This document shows, piece after piece, positions 1-5,996 of a stretch of DNA of 6,580 nucleotides. Source of the DNA: Candidatus Sulfotelmatobacter sp. (GTDB lineage Bacteria; Acidobacteriota; Terriglobia; Terriglobales; Acidobacteriaceae). A program made the translations under genes and the position numbers. The stretch is taken from positions 1 to 6,580 of the forward strand of contig JASHTD010000497.1 in assembly GCA_030040725.1 (NCBI GenBank), read 5' to 3'. The number at the start of each line of letters is the position of its first letter. The first letter of the stretch is position 1. The notes beneath the pieces are model-generated. The model saw nothing but the letters and a program-made list of their open reading frames with translations, did not search any database and was not told where the DNA came from.

Positions 1-507
1 GACGGCAGGATCGCCGCCTCCGGCAAGGTGTTGGACAATATCGTCGAGAAAATCCTCCGTCGCGACTTTTTCCGCAAGAAGCCTCCCAAATCTGCTGGTC
101 GCGAAGAGTTCGGCCGTGAGTTTATAGAAGAATTTCTTCGCTCGTGCGGAAAATGCAGCAAAGAAGATGCCGTCGCCACGGCGACTGCGCTCACAGCGCG
201 CTCGATCGCCGATGCGATCCATCGCCATGTCATCAAAAACCCTTCGCGGCAAGCGAACAAATACGAGATGATCCTTTCCGGCGGTGGAGCAAGAAATTCT
301 ACGCTGGTGGCAATGTTAAGACGCGAACTCCAACCGCTCGGCGTTCGACTGCGTTTCTCCGCAGAATTCGGCGTGCCTTCCGATGCCAAAGAAGCCATCG
401 CATTTGCGGTTCTTGCACACGAAACCTGGAACGGCCGAACGTCCAACCTTCCTTCTGCCACAGGAGCAACTCGTCCCGCAGTGCTGGGCAAGATCTCCTA
501 TCCATAA
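1..507 (+). CDS. anmK: Anhydro-N-acetylmuramic acid kinase, C-terminal part (5' truncated by window edge)
   Basis: This is the last 168 residues of AnmK, the cytoplasmic sugar kinase that opens the anhydro ring of 1,6-anhydro-MurNAc and phosphorylates it with ATP to give MurNAc-6-phosphate in peptidoglycan recycling. The frame is open from base 1, so the gene begins upstream; the family is usually about 370-400 residues, so roughly the first half is missing. Visible family motifs are DGRIAASGKV at the very start, PPKSAGREEFG (about residues 28-38), the glycine-rich SGGGARN nucleotide-binding segment (about residues 93-99), and the C-terminal DAKEAIAFAVLAHETWNG followed by LPSATGA. The gene ends in TAA at 505-507. 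Only 34 bases separate it from the next gene on the same strand, so co-transcription with the binding protein is likely. The GTG at base 28 is internal, not a start, because conserved family sequence precedes it. Identification is firm. Confidence 0.95.
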   Translation, partial: DGRIAASGKVLDNIVEKILRRDFFRKKPPKSAGREEFGREFIEEFLRSCGKCSKEDAVATATALTARSIADAIHRHVIKNPSRQANKYEMILSGGGARNSTLVAMLRRELQPLGVRLRFSAEFGVPSDAKEAIAFAVLAHETWNGRTSNLPSATGATRPAVLGKISYP

Positions 508-531
508 ATTATGATTGGAACCCTGCTATCA

Positions 532-538
532 GAGGTGA
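532..538 (+). promoter_or_regulatory. Strong Shine-Dalgarno site (GAGGTGA) selecting a TTG start
   Basis: GAGGTGA is a near-perfect match to the anti-Shine-Dalgarno complement. The GAGG core ends six bases before the TTG at 542. An in-frame TGA at 536-538 overlaps this site, so no earlier start is possible. The next in-frame ATG at 560 sits 24 bases from the core, too far, and has no other purine-rich site before it. The site therefore favours TTG as the initiation codon. Confidence 0.7.
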
Positions 539-541
539 GGC

Positions 542-2089
542 TTGCAGACTTATATCGCGATGGTGCGGGGCGCTGTTGTCTCCTGCGCGGCTCTCGCGTT
601 GATGTTCTCTCAAATTTCCTGCTCCCGCAAACCCGATCCCAATACGCTCGTCATGCTCATCGAATCGAGCCCCACCAACCTGGATCCACGCATCGGAGTC
701 GACGCCTTTTCCGAACGCATTGACAGCTTGATTTTTGACGACCTGCTCACGCGCGGCGACAACCTGAATGTAGCCCCGGGACTGGCCGAGGGTTGGGAGA
801 TTCCTGATCCGCTCACCTACATTTTTCATCTTCATCACGGTGTGCAGTTTCATGATGGGCGCTCACTCACTTCGCGCGACGTGAAGTGGACCTTCGACTC
901 GCTGATGCAAGGCAAAGTGCGCAGCGCTAAAGCGTCCACCTACCGCTTCGTCGATCACATCGAAACGCCGGACGATTTCACCGTTGTCTTTCACATGAAA
1001 GAACCCGATGCGGCGCTGCTCTGGAATATGTCTGACGGAGCCATCGGCATCGTGCCCTACGGCAGCGGGAACGAAGTTACCACTCACCCCGTTGGCTCTG
1101 GACCATTCAAATTCGTAAGCGCTGAGACGGATAAGGAAGTCATCCTCCAGCGCAACGATAATTATTGGGGTGAGAAGCCGAAACTGGAACGAGTTCGGTT
1201 CGCCGTGGTGCCGGACACCACAACCGAGGCACTTGAAATGCGCAAGGGCGCCGGCGATATTTCCATTAATTCGCTTACGCCGGACACCGTGGCCACTCTT
1301 GAGCGCGAGCCTTATCTTGAAGTCGAGCACTCGCCCGGCACGGAGATCCAATATCTCGGCTTCAACCTGCGCGATCCGATTCTGAAGGATGTGAGAGTGC
1401 GGCAGGCCATCGCCTACGCTCTCGATCGCACCCCCATGATCCGCTATCTGCTTAATGGATGGGCGCAGCCCGCCCGCAGCATCCTGCCACCGCAAAGCTG
1501 GGCCTACAACGGCGACGTTCCGGCTTACGATCACGACCCTGAAAAGGCTCGCCAGTTGCTCGATGCCGCTGGCTATCCGCTGGTGAATGGTGTGCGATTC
1601 CATCTCACCATGAAGACCTCTACGGTCGAGAGCACGCGCCTGATGGTCGCGGTTCTGCAGCAGCAGTTGCGCCAGGTTGGCATCGAACTCGATATCCGCA
1701 GCTTTGAATCAGCAACTTTCATGGCCGATGTAACCCACGGAGCCTTTCAGATGTACGGATTGCGCTGGGTCGGCGGCAATGAAGACCCCGACATCTTCTA
1801 CGTATTTCACTCCTCGCGCTTCCCGCCGAATGGGGCCAACCGCGGCTTTTACGAGAATCATAAAGTCGATACCCTCATTGACGAAGCGCGGCGCCAGGTT
1901 GACCCCAAAGTGCGCGGGCCAATTTATGCTGAAGTACAAACTATTGTTGCCAACGAACTGCCTTACATCGACCTGTGGTATCTCGATAACGTGCTGGTGC
2001 ACAACAAGCGCGTGCACAATATCCGGCTAAATCCTGCGGGCAACTACGACTTTCTGCGGACCGCGGAACTGGCTACGGGAAATAACTGA
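542..2089 (+). CDS. Family 5 (peptide/nickel-type) ABC-transporter substrate-binding protein, probable lipoprotein
   Basis: This 515-residue protein is an extracytoplasmic solute-binding protein of the SBP_bac_5 (OppA/DppA-like) family, which captures oligopeptides, dipeptides, nickel or related ligands for an ABC importer. From the TTG start, residues 1-26 form a hydrophobic export signal, and Cys27 in SQISC-SRK is a candidate lipidation site, although Gln at -3 is atypical for a lipobox. Family hallmarks follow in order: PTNLDPR (44-50), FDDLLTR (65-71), APGLAEGWE (78-86), YIFHLHHGVQFHDG (93-106), DVKWTFDSL (113-121), PVGSGPFKF (183-191), NDNYWG (205-210), FNLRDPILKDVRVRQAIAYA (274-293), ARSILPP (311-317) and a C-terminal NELPYIDLWY (471-480). 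The length is normal. No permease or ATPase gene follows in this window, so the partner transporter is unseen. The anmK neighbour makes a cell-wall peptide ligand conceivable, but the sequence does not show the ligand. Family assignment is secure; substrate is unknown. Confidence 0.92.
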   Translation: MQTYIAMVRGAVVSCAALALMFSQISCSRKPDPNTLVMLIESSPTNLDPRIGVDAFSERIDSLIFDDLLTRGDNLNVAPGLAEGWEIPDPLTYIFHLHHGVQFHDGRSLTSRDVKWTFDSLMQGKVRSAKASTYRFVDHIETPDDFTVVFHMKEPDAALLWNMSDGAIGIVPYGSGNEVTTHPVGSGPFKFVSAETDKEVILQRNDNYWGEKPKLERVRFAVVPDTTTEALEMRKGAGDISINSLTPDTVATLEREPYLEVEHSPGTEIQYLGFNLRDPILKDVRVRQAIAYALDRTPMIRYLLNGWAQPARSILPPQSWAYNGDVPAYDHDPEKARQLLDAAGYPLVNGVRFHLTMKTSTVESTRLMVAVLQQQLRQVGIELDIRSFESATFMADVTHGAFQMYGLRWVGGNEDPDIFYVFHSSRFPPNGANRGFYENHKVDTLIDEARRQVDPKVRGPIYAEVQTIVANELPYIDLWYLDNVLVHNKRVHNIRLNPAGNYDFLRTAELATGNN

Positions 2090-2147
2090 AACCCCCTGCG
2101 TGTTACCATCGAAATTCGCGGAAAATTGATAGCCTTGCCCGCTTTTC

Positions 2148-2936
2148 ATGCGCATTCTTTTTATCGGCGATATTTTTGGACGTCCCGGCCGCACCATCGT
2201 CAAAGAGCGGCTGCCCGAGCTCGTCCACGATCGGACTATCGATCTGATAATTGCTAATGGCGAGAATTCGGCTGCCGGCTTCGGCATCACTCCGGCGCTG
2301 GCCGAAGAACTTTTTGAACTGAATATCGATGTGATCACCACCGGCAATCACGTCTGGGATAAGCGGGAGATTATCGAGTTTTTTCAAATGGCCGATGGTA
2401 ACCGGGGCCCAGCGCGGCGCGTACTGCGTCCCGCCAATTACCCCAAGGATTTGCCCGGCAGGGGCGTCTATCAAGGCCACAAGGAAAAACTTCCTTACGC
2501 GGTAATCAACTTGCAGGGGCGAGTCTTTATGGCGTCGAACGACGATCCCTTTCGCACCGCCGACCGTCTGTTAAAGGAAATCGAATCGAAGATTATTCTT
2601 GTTGACTTTCACGCCGAAGCTACTTCAGAAAAAATTTCGATGGGCTGGTATCTTGATGGCCGTGTCACCGCGGTCATCGGCACTCATACTCACGTTCCCA
2701 CGGCCGACGAGCGCGTTCTGCCGAAAGGAACTGCGTATATCACCGATGTCGGCATGACCGGACCCTATGATGGGGTGATCGGCGTCAAGAAGGAATTGGT
2801 CGTCGATCGATTCCTCAACGGCATGCCCGTGCGCTTCGAGCCAGCAAGCGGAGATGTGCGATTCTGCGCCGTAATCATCGAATGCGACGAGAACACGGGC
2901 CATGCCCGCAGCATTGAGCGCATCATGATCAGCTGA
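2148..2936 (+). CDS. ymdB: YmdB/TIGR00282 family metallophosphoesterase
   Basis: This 262-residue protein matches the YmdB family, whose Bacillus member is a cytoplasmic two-metal phosphodiesterase that acts on 2',3'-cyclic nucleotides and affects biofilm and motility decisions. The metal-site motifs are complete and at family positions: Asp8 in FIGDIFG, Glu39 and Asn40 in ANGENSA, Asn67 and His68 in TTGNHVWD, His155 in DFHAEATSEK, and His180 and His182 in GTHTHVPTAD. The C-terminal ITDVGMTGPYDGVIG is also typical. The length is essentially that of the family (about 260-265). The ATG at 2148 is the first plausible start after an in-frame TAG at 2130-2132, and it gives the canonical MRILFIGD N-terminus. 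No Shine-Dalgarno sequence is visible before it (the preceding bases are pyrimidine-rich), so translation may be weak or leaderless. It lies 58 bases after the binding-protein gene on the same strand. In Firmicutes it usually follows rny (RNase Y), which is not seen here. Confidence 0.93.
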   Translation: MRILFIGDIFGRPGRTIVKERLPELVHDRTIDLIIANGENSAAGFGITPALAEELFELNIDVITTGNHVWDKREIIEFFQMADGNRGPARRVLRPANYPKDLPGRGVYQGHKEKLPYAVINLQGRVFMASNDDPFRTADRLLKEIESKIILVDFHAEATSEKISMGWYLDGRVTAVIGTHTHVPTADERVLPKGTAYITDVGMTGPYDGVIGVKKELVVDRFLNGMPVRFEPASGDVRFCAVIIECDENTGHARSIERIMIS

Positions 2937-2950
2937 GCGCAGCTCTGTAA

Positions 2951-3001
2951 CCCCGCTTCGGGGCGGTGTCCTGCAAGAAGTTCATTTCGCACCGTTCTTT
3001 T
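2951..3001 (+). terminator. Possible tandem-hairpin terminator after ymdB
   Basis: CCCCG (2951-2955) pairs with CGGGG (2959-2963) across a three-base loop. Immediately after it, CGGTG (2964-2968) can pair with CACCG (2990-2994) across a 21-base loop, extendable by G-U pairs at both ends. The second stem is followed by TTCTTTT (2995-3001), the only U-rich tract nearby. The position, 14 bases past the ymdB stop, fits transcription termination. The long loop and interrupted T-tract make it a weak candidate. Confidence 0.35.
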
Positions 3002-3041
3002 CCTGTGTCCTCGTTTCGCCCGCAGGCTTCCGTTTTCCGGC

Positions 3042-3070
3042 TTTAAAACAAAGGTATGTTGCCCTATTAG
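3042..3070 (+). promoter_or_regulatory. Weak candidate sigma-70 promoter for the secretin gene
   Basis: TTTAAA (3042-3047) and TATTAG (3065-3070) are separated by 17 bases; each matches four of six positions of the -35 and -10 consensus. Transcription would start near 3077 and give the ATG at 3110 a leader of about 33 bases. This is pattern matching only, and sequences of this quality occur by chance. Confidence 0.22.
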
Positions 3071-3109
3071 GTATCTGTGGGCGGCGGTCTGCAAGGTAAA
3101 ATCGAGCCA

Positions 3110-4969
3110 ATGCGCTACGCGTCTTTCATCGTCGGAATTTGGTTCTTTGCGGGGCTGGCAAGCGTTCTCTCGTCCGCTGCCGACGATGCTTCGACCGCCG
3201 CGCCGATGATTTCCTGCGGAAACGCGATTCCCGGCGGCATCTATTGCGTTCCCTCAAAGCAAGAGCTGAAGCAGGCCTGGCGGGCATATTCTCTCGGGGT
3301 GAAACTCGAAAAACAGAACCGCCAGGAAGAAGCTCTGGCGAAGTTTGACCAGGCTTCGCGGCTCGTTCCGGAGAACATAGCCTTCCTTTCGGCCTGGGAA
3401 CTCACCAAGTCTCAGCTCGCGTTTCAGCACACCGAGCGCGGCGACGCGCTGCTTGCGAGCGGCCAAAAAGAGAAAGCGTCTCTGGAATTCAAAGCCGCTC
3501 TCAAGCTCGATCCCGATGATACTTACACCCAGCAGCGGCTGGCCGATGCCCTGCCCGATCCTGACCCTTCCGGACTTTCTGGCCTGTCCTTGAAGCTGGC
3601 CCAGTCGAGCGAGATTCATATCCAGCCCAAAAACGAGCTCGCCACCTTCCGCTATGAAGGCGATGTTCGCGGCATGTTCACCGAGCTAGGAACCGCCTAC
3701 GGCATAAGCTTCGAATTTGACGACACCGTCGCGGCGCGGAGAGTGCATTTCTACCTGGACGATGTCGACTTCTTTACCGCGCTGAAGCTGGCGTGCGACG
3801 TGAGCAAAACCATGTGGACCCCGCTTTCCGAGCGTCAACTCCTCGTTGCCGCGGATACCCCGGATAATCATAAGCAATTCGACCGCATGTCCTTGGCCAC
3901 ATTCGTTATGCCCGGAGCGGAGACTCCACAGGAGAAAACTGAACTGGTGAATGCGCTGCGAACTATCTGCGAGTTCCAGAAAATCAACACCGGCCAGAGC
4001 GGAACCATCGAGGTACGCGCCCCGCAGGCGACCCTAAAAGCTTGTTCAGAGCTGGTTCACCAGATCACTCTCGAACGCCCCGAGATCACCTTTGACGTCA
4101 GCCTCTACGACATCGATCATCAATTCACGCGCGATATCGGTATGCATTTGCCGGACACCTTCAATCTGTACAACATTCCGGCAGTTGCGCTCGCTGGGCT
4201 CGGAGGACAGAGCATTCAGTCGCTCATCAATCAACTGATCTCTTCCGGCGGCATCAATCAGGCGGGAAGCTCGGCCCTTTCCGGCTTGCTGGCCCAGCTT
4301 CAGGGACAGGCGAACTCGATTTTCAGCCAGCCGCTGGCCACCTTCGGCGGCGGCCTCACGTTCTCCGGACTCAGTCTCGATCAACTTTCCGCTGCGCTCT
4401 CGTTGAACGAATCCTGGGCGCGAAGCCTCAGCAAGGCCACATTGCGTTCTTCGCAAGGGAGCGACGCGACGCTCCACGTCGGCGAACGCTATCCGACCCT
4501 CAACGCCTCTTACGCGCCCATTTATAACTCGCCGGCGATCTCGGCCGTGATCGGAAATCAGAGTTACACCGCGCCATTTCCTTCGATCAGTTATGAAGAT
4601 TTGGGATTGAATCTGAAGCTGAAGCCCGTGGTTCACGGCAACGGCGAAATCAGCATGACTGTGGAGCTGCAGATGCGATCGCTCACCGGCCAAAGCGCGA
4701 ACGGCGTGCCCGTAATTGCCAATCAGGAATACAAAGGTAGTATTCGCCTGCGTGACGGCGAACCCGCCGTTGTGGCGGGAGAAATCACCACCAACGACGT
4801 TCGTTCCATGGCCGGTATCCCCGCTGTTGCGGATATTCCCGGCCTCAATCTCGCCCTCACTGATACGACTCGCCAGAAAGAGTATGACGAGTTACTCATC
4901 ATGATCACGCCACACGTCGTGGCAAATCGGGCGCTTGAGACCAAAGAAATCTGGCTGGACAAGAATTAG
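3110..4969 (+). CDS. Secretin-family (type II/III secretion, type IV pilus type) outer-membrane protein with N-terminal TPRs
   Basis: This 619-residue exported protein has a secretin C-terminus, the ring-forming outer-membrane channel of type II/III secretion and type IV pili. From the ATG, residues 1-24 look like a signal peptide (MRYASFIVGIWFFAGLAS...). Two TPR-like units follow at about 57-90 and 103-137 (the second ends in AALKLDPDD). An STN-like domain covers about 180-248 (VRGMFTELGTAYGISFEFDD), then a secretin N-type domain to about 325. The secretin core runs from about 326 to 605 and includes ATLHVGERYP (453-461), SYEDLGLNLKLKP (494-506), SIRLRDGEPAVVAGEI (544-559) and DELLIMITPHVV (593-604). 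Residues about 355-435 form an unusual Gly/Ser/Gln/Leu-rich insert. The ATG is preferred over GTG at 3077 because it gives a compact signal peptide; AAGG at 3093-3096 is a rather distant ribosome site. No other secretion or pilus gene is visible, so the specific machine cannot be named. Confidence 0.85.
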   Translation: MRYASFIVGIWFFAGLASVLSSAADDASTAAPMISCGNAIPGGIYCVPSKQELKQAWRAYSLGVKLEKQNRQEEALAKFDQASRLVPENIAFLSAWELTKSQLAFQHTERGDALLASGQKEKASLEFKAALKLDPDDTYTQQRLADALPDPDPSGLSGLSLKLAQSSEIHIQPKNELATFRYEGDVRGMFTELGTAYGISFEFDDTVAARRVHFYLDDVDFFTALKLACDVSKTMWTPLSERQLLVAADTPDNHKQFDRMSLATFVMPGAETPQEKTELVNALRTICEFQKINTGQSGTIEVRAPQATLKACSELVHQITLERPEITFDVSLYDIDHQFTRDIGMHLPDTFNLYNIPAVALAGLGGQSIQSLINQLISSGGINQAGSSALSGLLAQLQGQANSIFSQPLATFGGGLTFSGLSLDQLSAALSLNESWARSLSKATLRSSQGSDATLHVGERYPTLNASYAPIYNSPAISAVIGNQSYTAPFPSISYEDLGLNLKLKPVVHGNGEISMTVELQMRSLTGQSANGVPVIANQEYKGSIRLRDGEPAVVAGEITTNDVRSMAGIPAVADIPGLNLALTDTTRQKEYDELLIMITPHVVANRALETKEIWLDKN

Positions 4970-4989
4970 CTGTCCGCCGGGGGCCGACC

Positions 4990-5008
4990 TCGCTTCTTCG
5001 CGAAGCGA
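4990..5008. terminator. Hairpin between convergent genes, possible bidirectional terminator
   Basis: TCGCTTC (4990-4996) and GAAGCGA (5002-5008) form a perfect seven-base-pair stem with a five-base loop, and a shorter alternative palindrome CTTCGCGAAG overlaps it. It sits inside the 51-base gap between the stops of the secretin gene (4969, plus strand) and the DsbA-like gene (5021, minus strand), where a shared terminator is expected. Neither strand has a clean run of T after the stem, so intrinsic termination is uncertain. Confidence 0.4.
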
Positions 5009-5020
5009 ACGGGATGGTTC

Positions 5021-5923
5021 TTATTTCCCGCTGGCGTTCTTCGCCGCAAAATCTACCAACGCCTGCAGTATCGTTTCATTAACGCCATGCTCGCCGCCGA
5101 TATTTCCAATGGATCGGCCATTAATAAACAGTGTGGGTGTGCCGGTCACATTCACTTCCTTGCCCAGCGCAATCGAGGCGTCCACGTCGGCCTTTGCCTT
5201 CGGCGTGGCCGCACAAGCGGCAATCTCCACACCTTTCAGCCCGGAATCGGTCGCGATCGCAGTCAGCTTTTCATCGGCGGTCTCGGCGGTGATGTCCTGC
5301 TGCGTCTCATAGACTTTCGCAATAAACTTCCAGAATACGTCGTTCGATGCCTTCCCTACGCAGTCGGAGTACGCCGCCCCTTTCGCCGCCCAGTTATGCA
5401 TTTCGAGCGGAAAATTCTGGAAGATGAAGCGCACATTGGGTTCGGAGGCCTCCAGCTTTTCGATCGTCGGCTGTGCAGCTTTACATGCCGGGCACTGCAA
5501 ATCGCCAAACTCGACCACGGTCACGGGCGCGTTCTTCGGTCCGAGTGACGGGCCGGTAATGCTCCTTTCCAATTTCTTCTTTACTGGTTCGAACGGCTTT
5601 GCCCCAAACGGAATGATCTCCCCGACCACCGCATGTTGTCCGTCGGCGGTGACATAGAACCGGCTGGCTTGCTGGCCTTGCGGGCTGGCAAGAATCACGT
5701 TCACCTCCGCCAGTCCCGGCACCGGTGCCGGTTTGATGCTCGCGATCTTCCAGCTCAAATCCGACTCATACCCGAAGGTCTGTTGCATAAACGAATCGAC
5801 CGTAGATTCGGAAGGGAGAACTATGCCGGATTCACTGGCAGACTTCGCCGCCCCGGTCGCTTGCGCTGCTAGGAGACCACCGGCCAGCAAAAGAGTGCAT
5901 GTCAGATAGACGGTAATACGCAT
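5021..5923 (-). CDS. Exported DsbA-family thioredoxin-fold protein with DsbC-like N-terminal domain
   Basis: This 300-residue protein is a probable periplasmic thiol-disulfide oxidoreductase. Residues 1 to about 22 are a signal peptide (hydrophobic VYLTCTLLLAGGLLAAQA). Residues about 35-110 resemble the small N-terminal domain of DsbC/DsbG, notably KPAPVPGLAEV (64-74) and FYVTADGQHAVVGEIIPFG (89-107). The catalytic domain (about 125-295, DsbA/Thioredoxin_4 type) has the CPAC active site (Cys144, Cys147) in VEFGDLQCPAC and the cis-proline loop TGTPTLFING (Pro263). Cys188 and Cys237 lie where many non-enteric DsbAs have a second, non-catalytic disulfide. ATG at 5921-5923 is preceded by AAAGGA (complement of 5928-5933), four bases away, which supports the start. 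It lies 73 bases downstream of nadE on the same strand and is convergent with the secretin. Whether it oxidises, isomerises or reduces substrates cannot be told from sequence, and no DsbB/DsbD partner is visible. Confidence 0.9.
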   Translation of the reverse strand: MRITVYLTCTLLLAGGLLAAQATGAAKSASESGIVLPSESTVDSFMQQTFGYESDLSWKIASIKPAPVPGLAEVNVILASPQGQQASRFYVTADGQHAVVGEIIPFGAKPFEPVKKKLERSITGPSLGPKNAPVTVVEFGDLQCPACKAAQPTIEKLEASEPNVRFIFQNFPLEMHNWAAKGAAYSDCVGKASNDVFWKFIAKVYETQQDITAETADEKLTAIATDSGLKGVEIAACAATPKAKADVDASIALGKEVNVTGTPTLFINGRSIGNIGGEHGVNETILQALVDFAAKNASGK

Positions 5924-5927
5924 AAAT

Positions 5928-5933
5928 TCCTTT
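5928..5933 (-). promoter_or_regulatory. Ribosome binding site of the DsbA-like gene (AAAGGA)
   Basis: Read on the minus strand, AAAGGA lies four bases before the ATG at 5923 and is the only purine-rich site nearby. It supports this ATG, which also gives a complete signal peptide. I could not find a convincing promoter in the 73 bases between nadE and this gene; an imperfect AAGATC direct repeat lies at about 5979-5991. Confidence 0.55.
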
Positions 5934-5996
5934 CACTTCAATTGTGAATCGGGGCTGGGACTTCTCGAACCGATCTTCTGATCTTACTAATGTTTT

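Larger units (their letters stand above)
2937..3109. other. Intergenic region between ymdB and the secretin gene
   Basis: This gap holds tandem inverted repeats just after the ymdB stop and an AT-richer stretch near 3040-3075 that could carry the secretin promoter. I looked for a tRNA cloverleaf, a riboswitch-like pattern or a small ORF with a good ribosome site and saw none. The GTG at 3077 could extend the secretin reading frame by 11 residues, but the ATG at 3110 is preferred. Confidence 0.6.

Noticed and set aside
144..602. 152-codon plus-strand frame overlapping anmK and the start of the binding-protein gene
   Set aside because: It is a frame shadow: Arg/Ser/Cys-rich without motifs, while the anmK frame carries conserved kinase sequence.
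511..723. ATG at 511 as an alternative small gene between anmK and the binding protein
   Set aside because: It runs out of frame into the binding-protein gene, has no ribosome site before it, and its translation lacks recognisable features.
863..1603. 246-codon open frame on the minus strand inside the binding-protein gene
   Set aside because: It lies wholly antisense to a gene with clear family motifs, its translation matches no family I recognise, and long antisense frames are common in GC-rich coding DNA.
3077..3109. GTG at 3077 as the secretin start
   Set aside because: It would add MGGGLQGKIEP before an already complete signal peptide and has only a weak upstream purine site; the ATG at 3110 is better, though the GTG is not strictly excluded.
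4046..4693. 215-codon open frame on the minus strand inside the secretin gene
   Set aside because: It is antisense to the secretin core; the translation is Arg/Glu/Gly-rich and low in recognisable structure, as expected of a shadow frame.
4935..5312. 125-codon plus-strand frame across the secretin end and the DsbA-like gene
   Set aside because: It overlaps two well-supported genes and its Ser/Ala-rich translation is the reverse-strand image of the DsbA-like gene.
5979..5991. AAGATC direct repeat upstream of the DsbA-like gene as an operator
   Set aside because: Two six-base copies a few bases apart are too short to support a regulator site without comparison to relatives.
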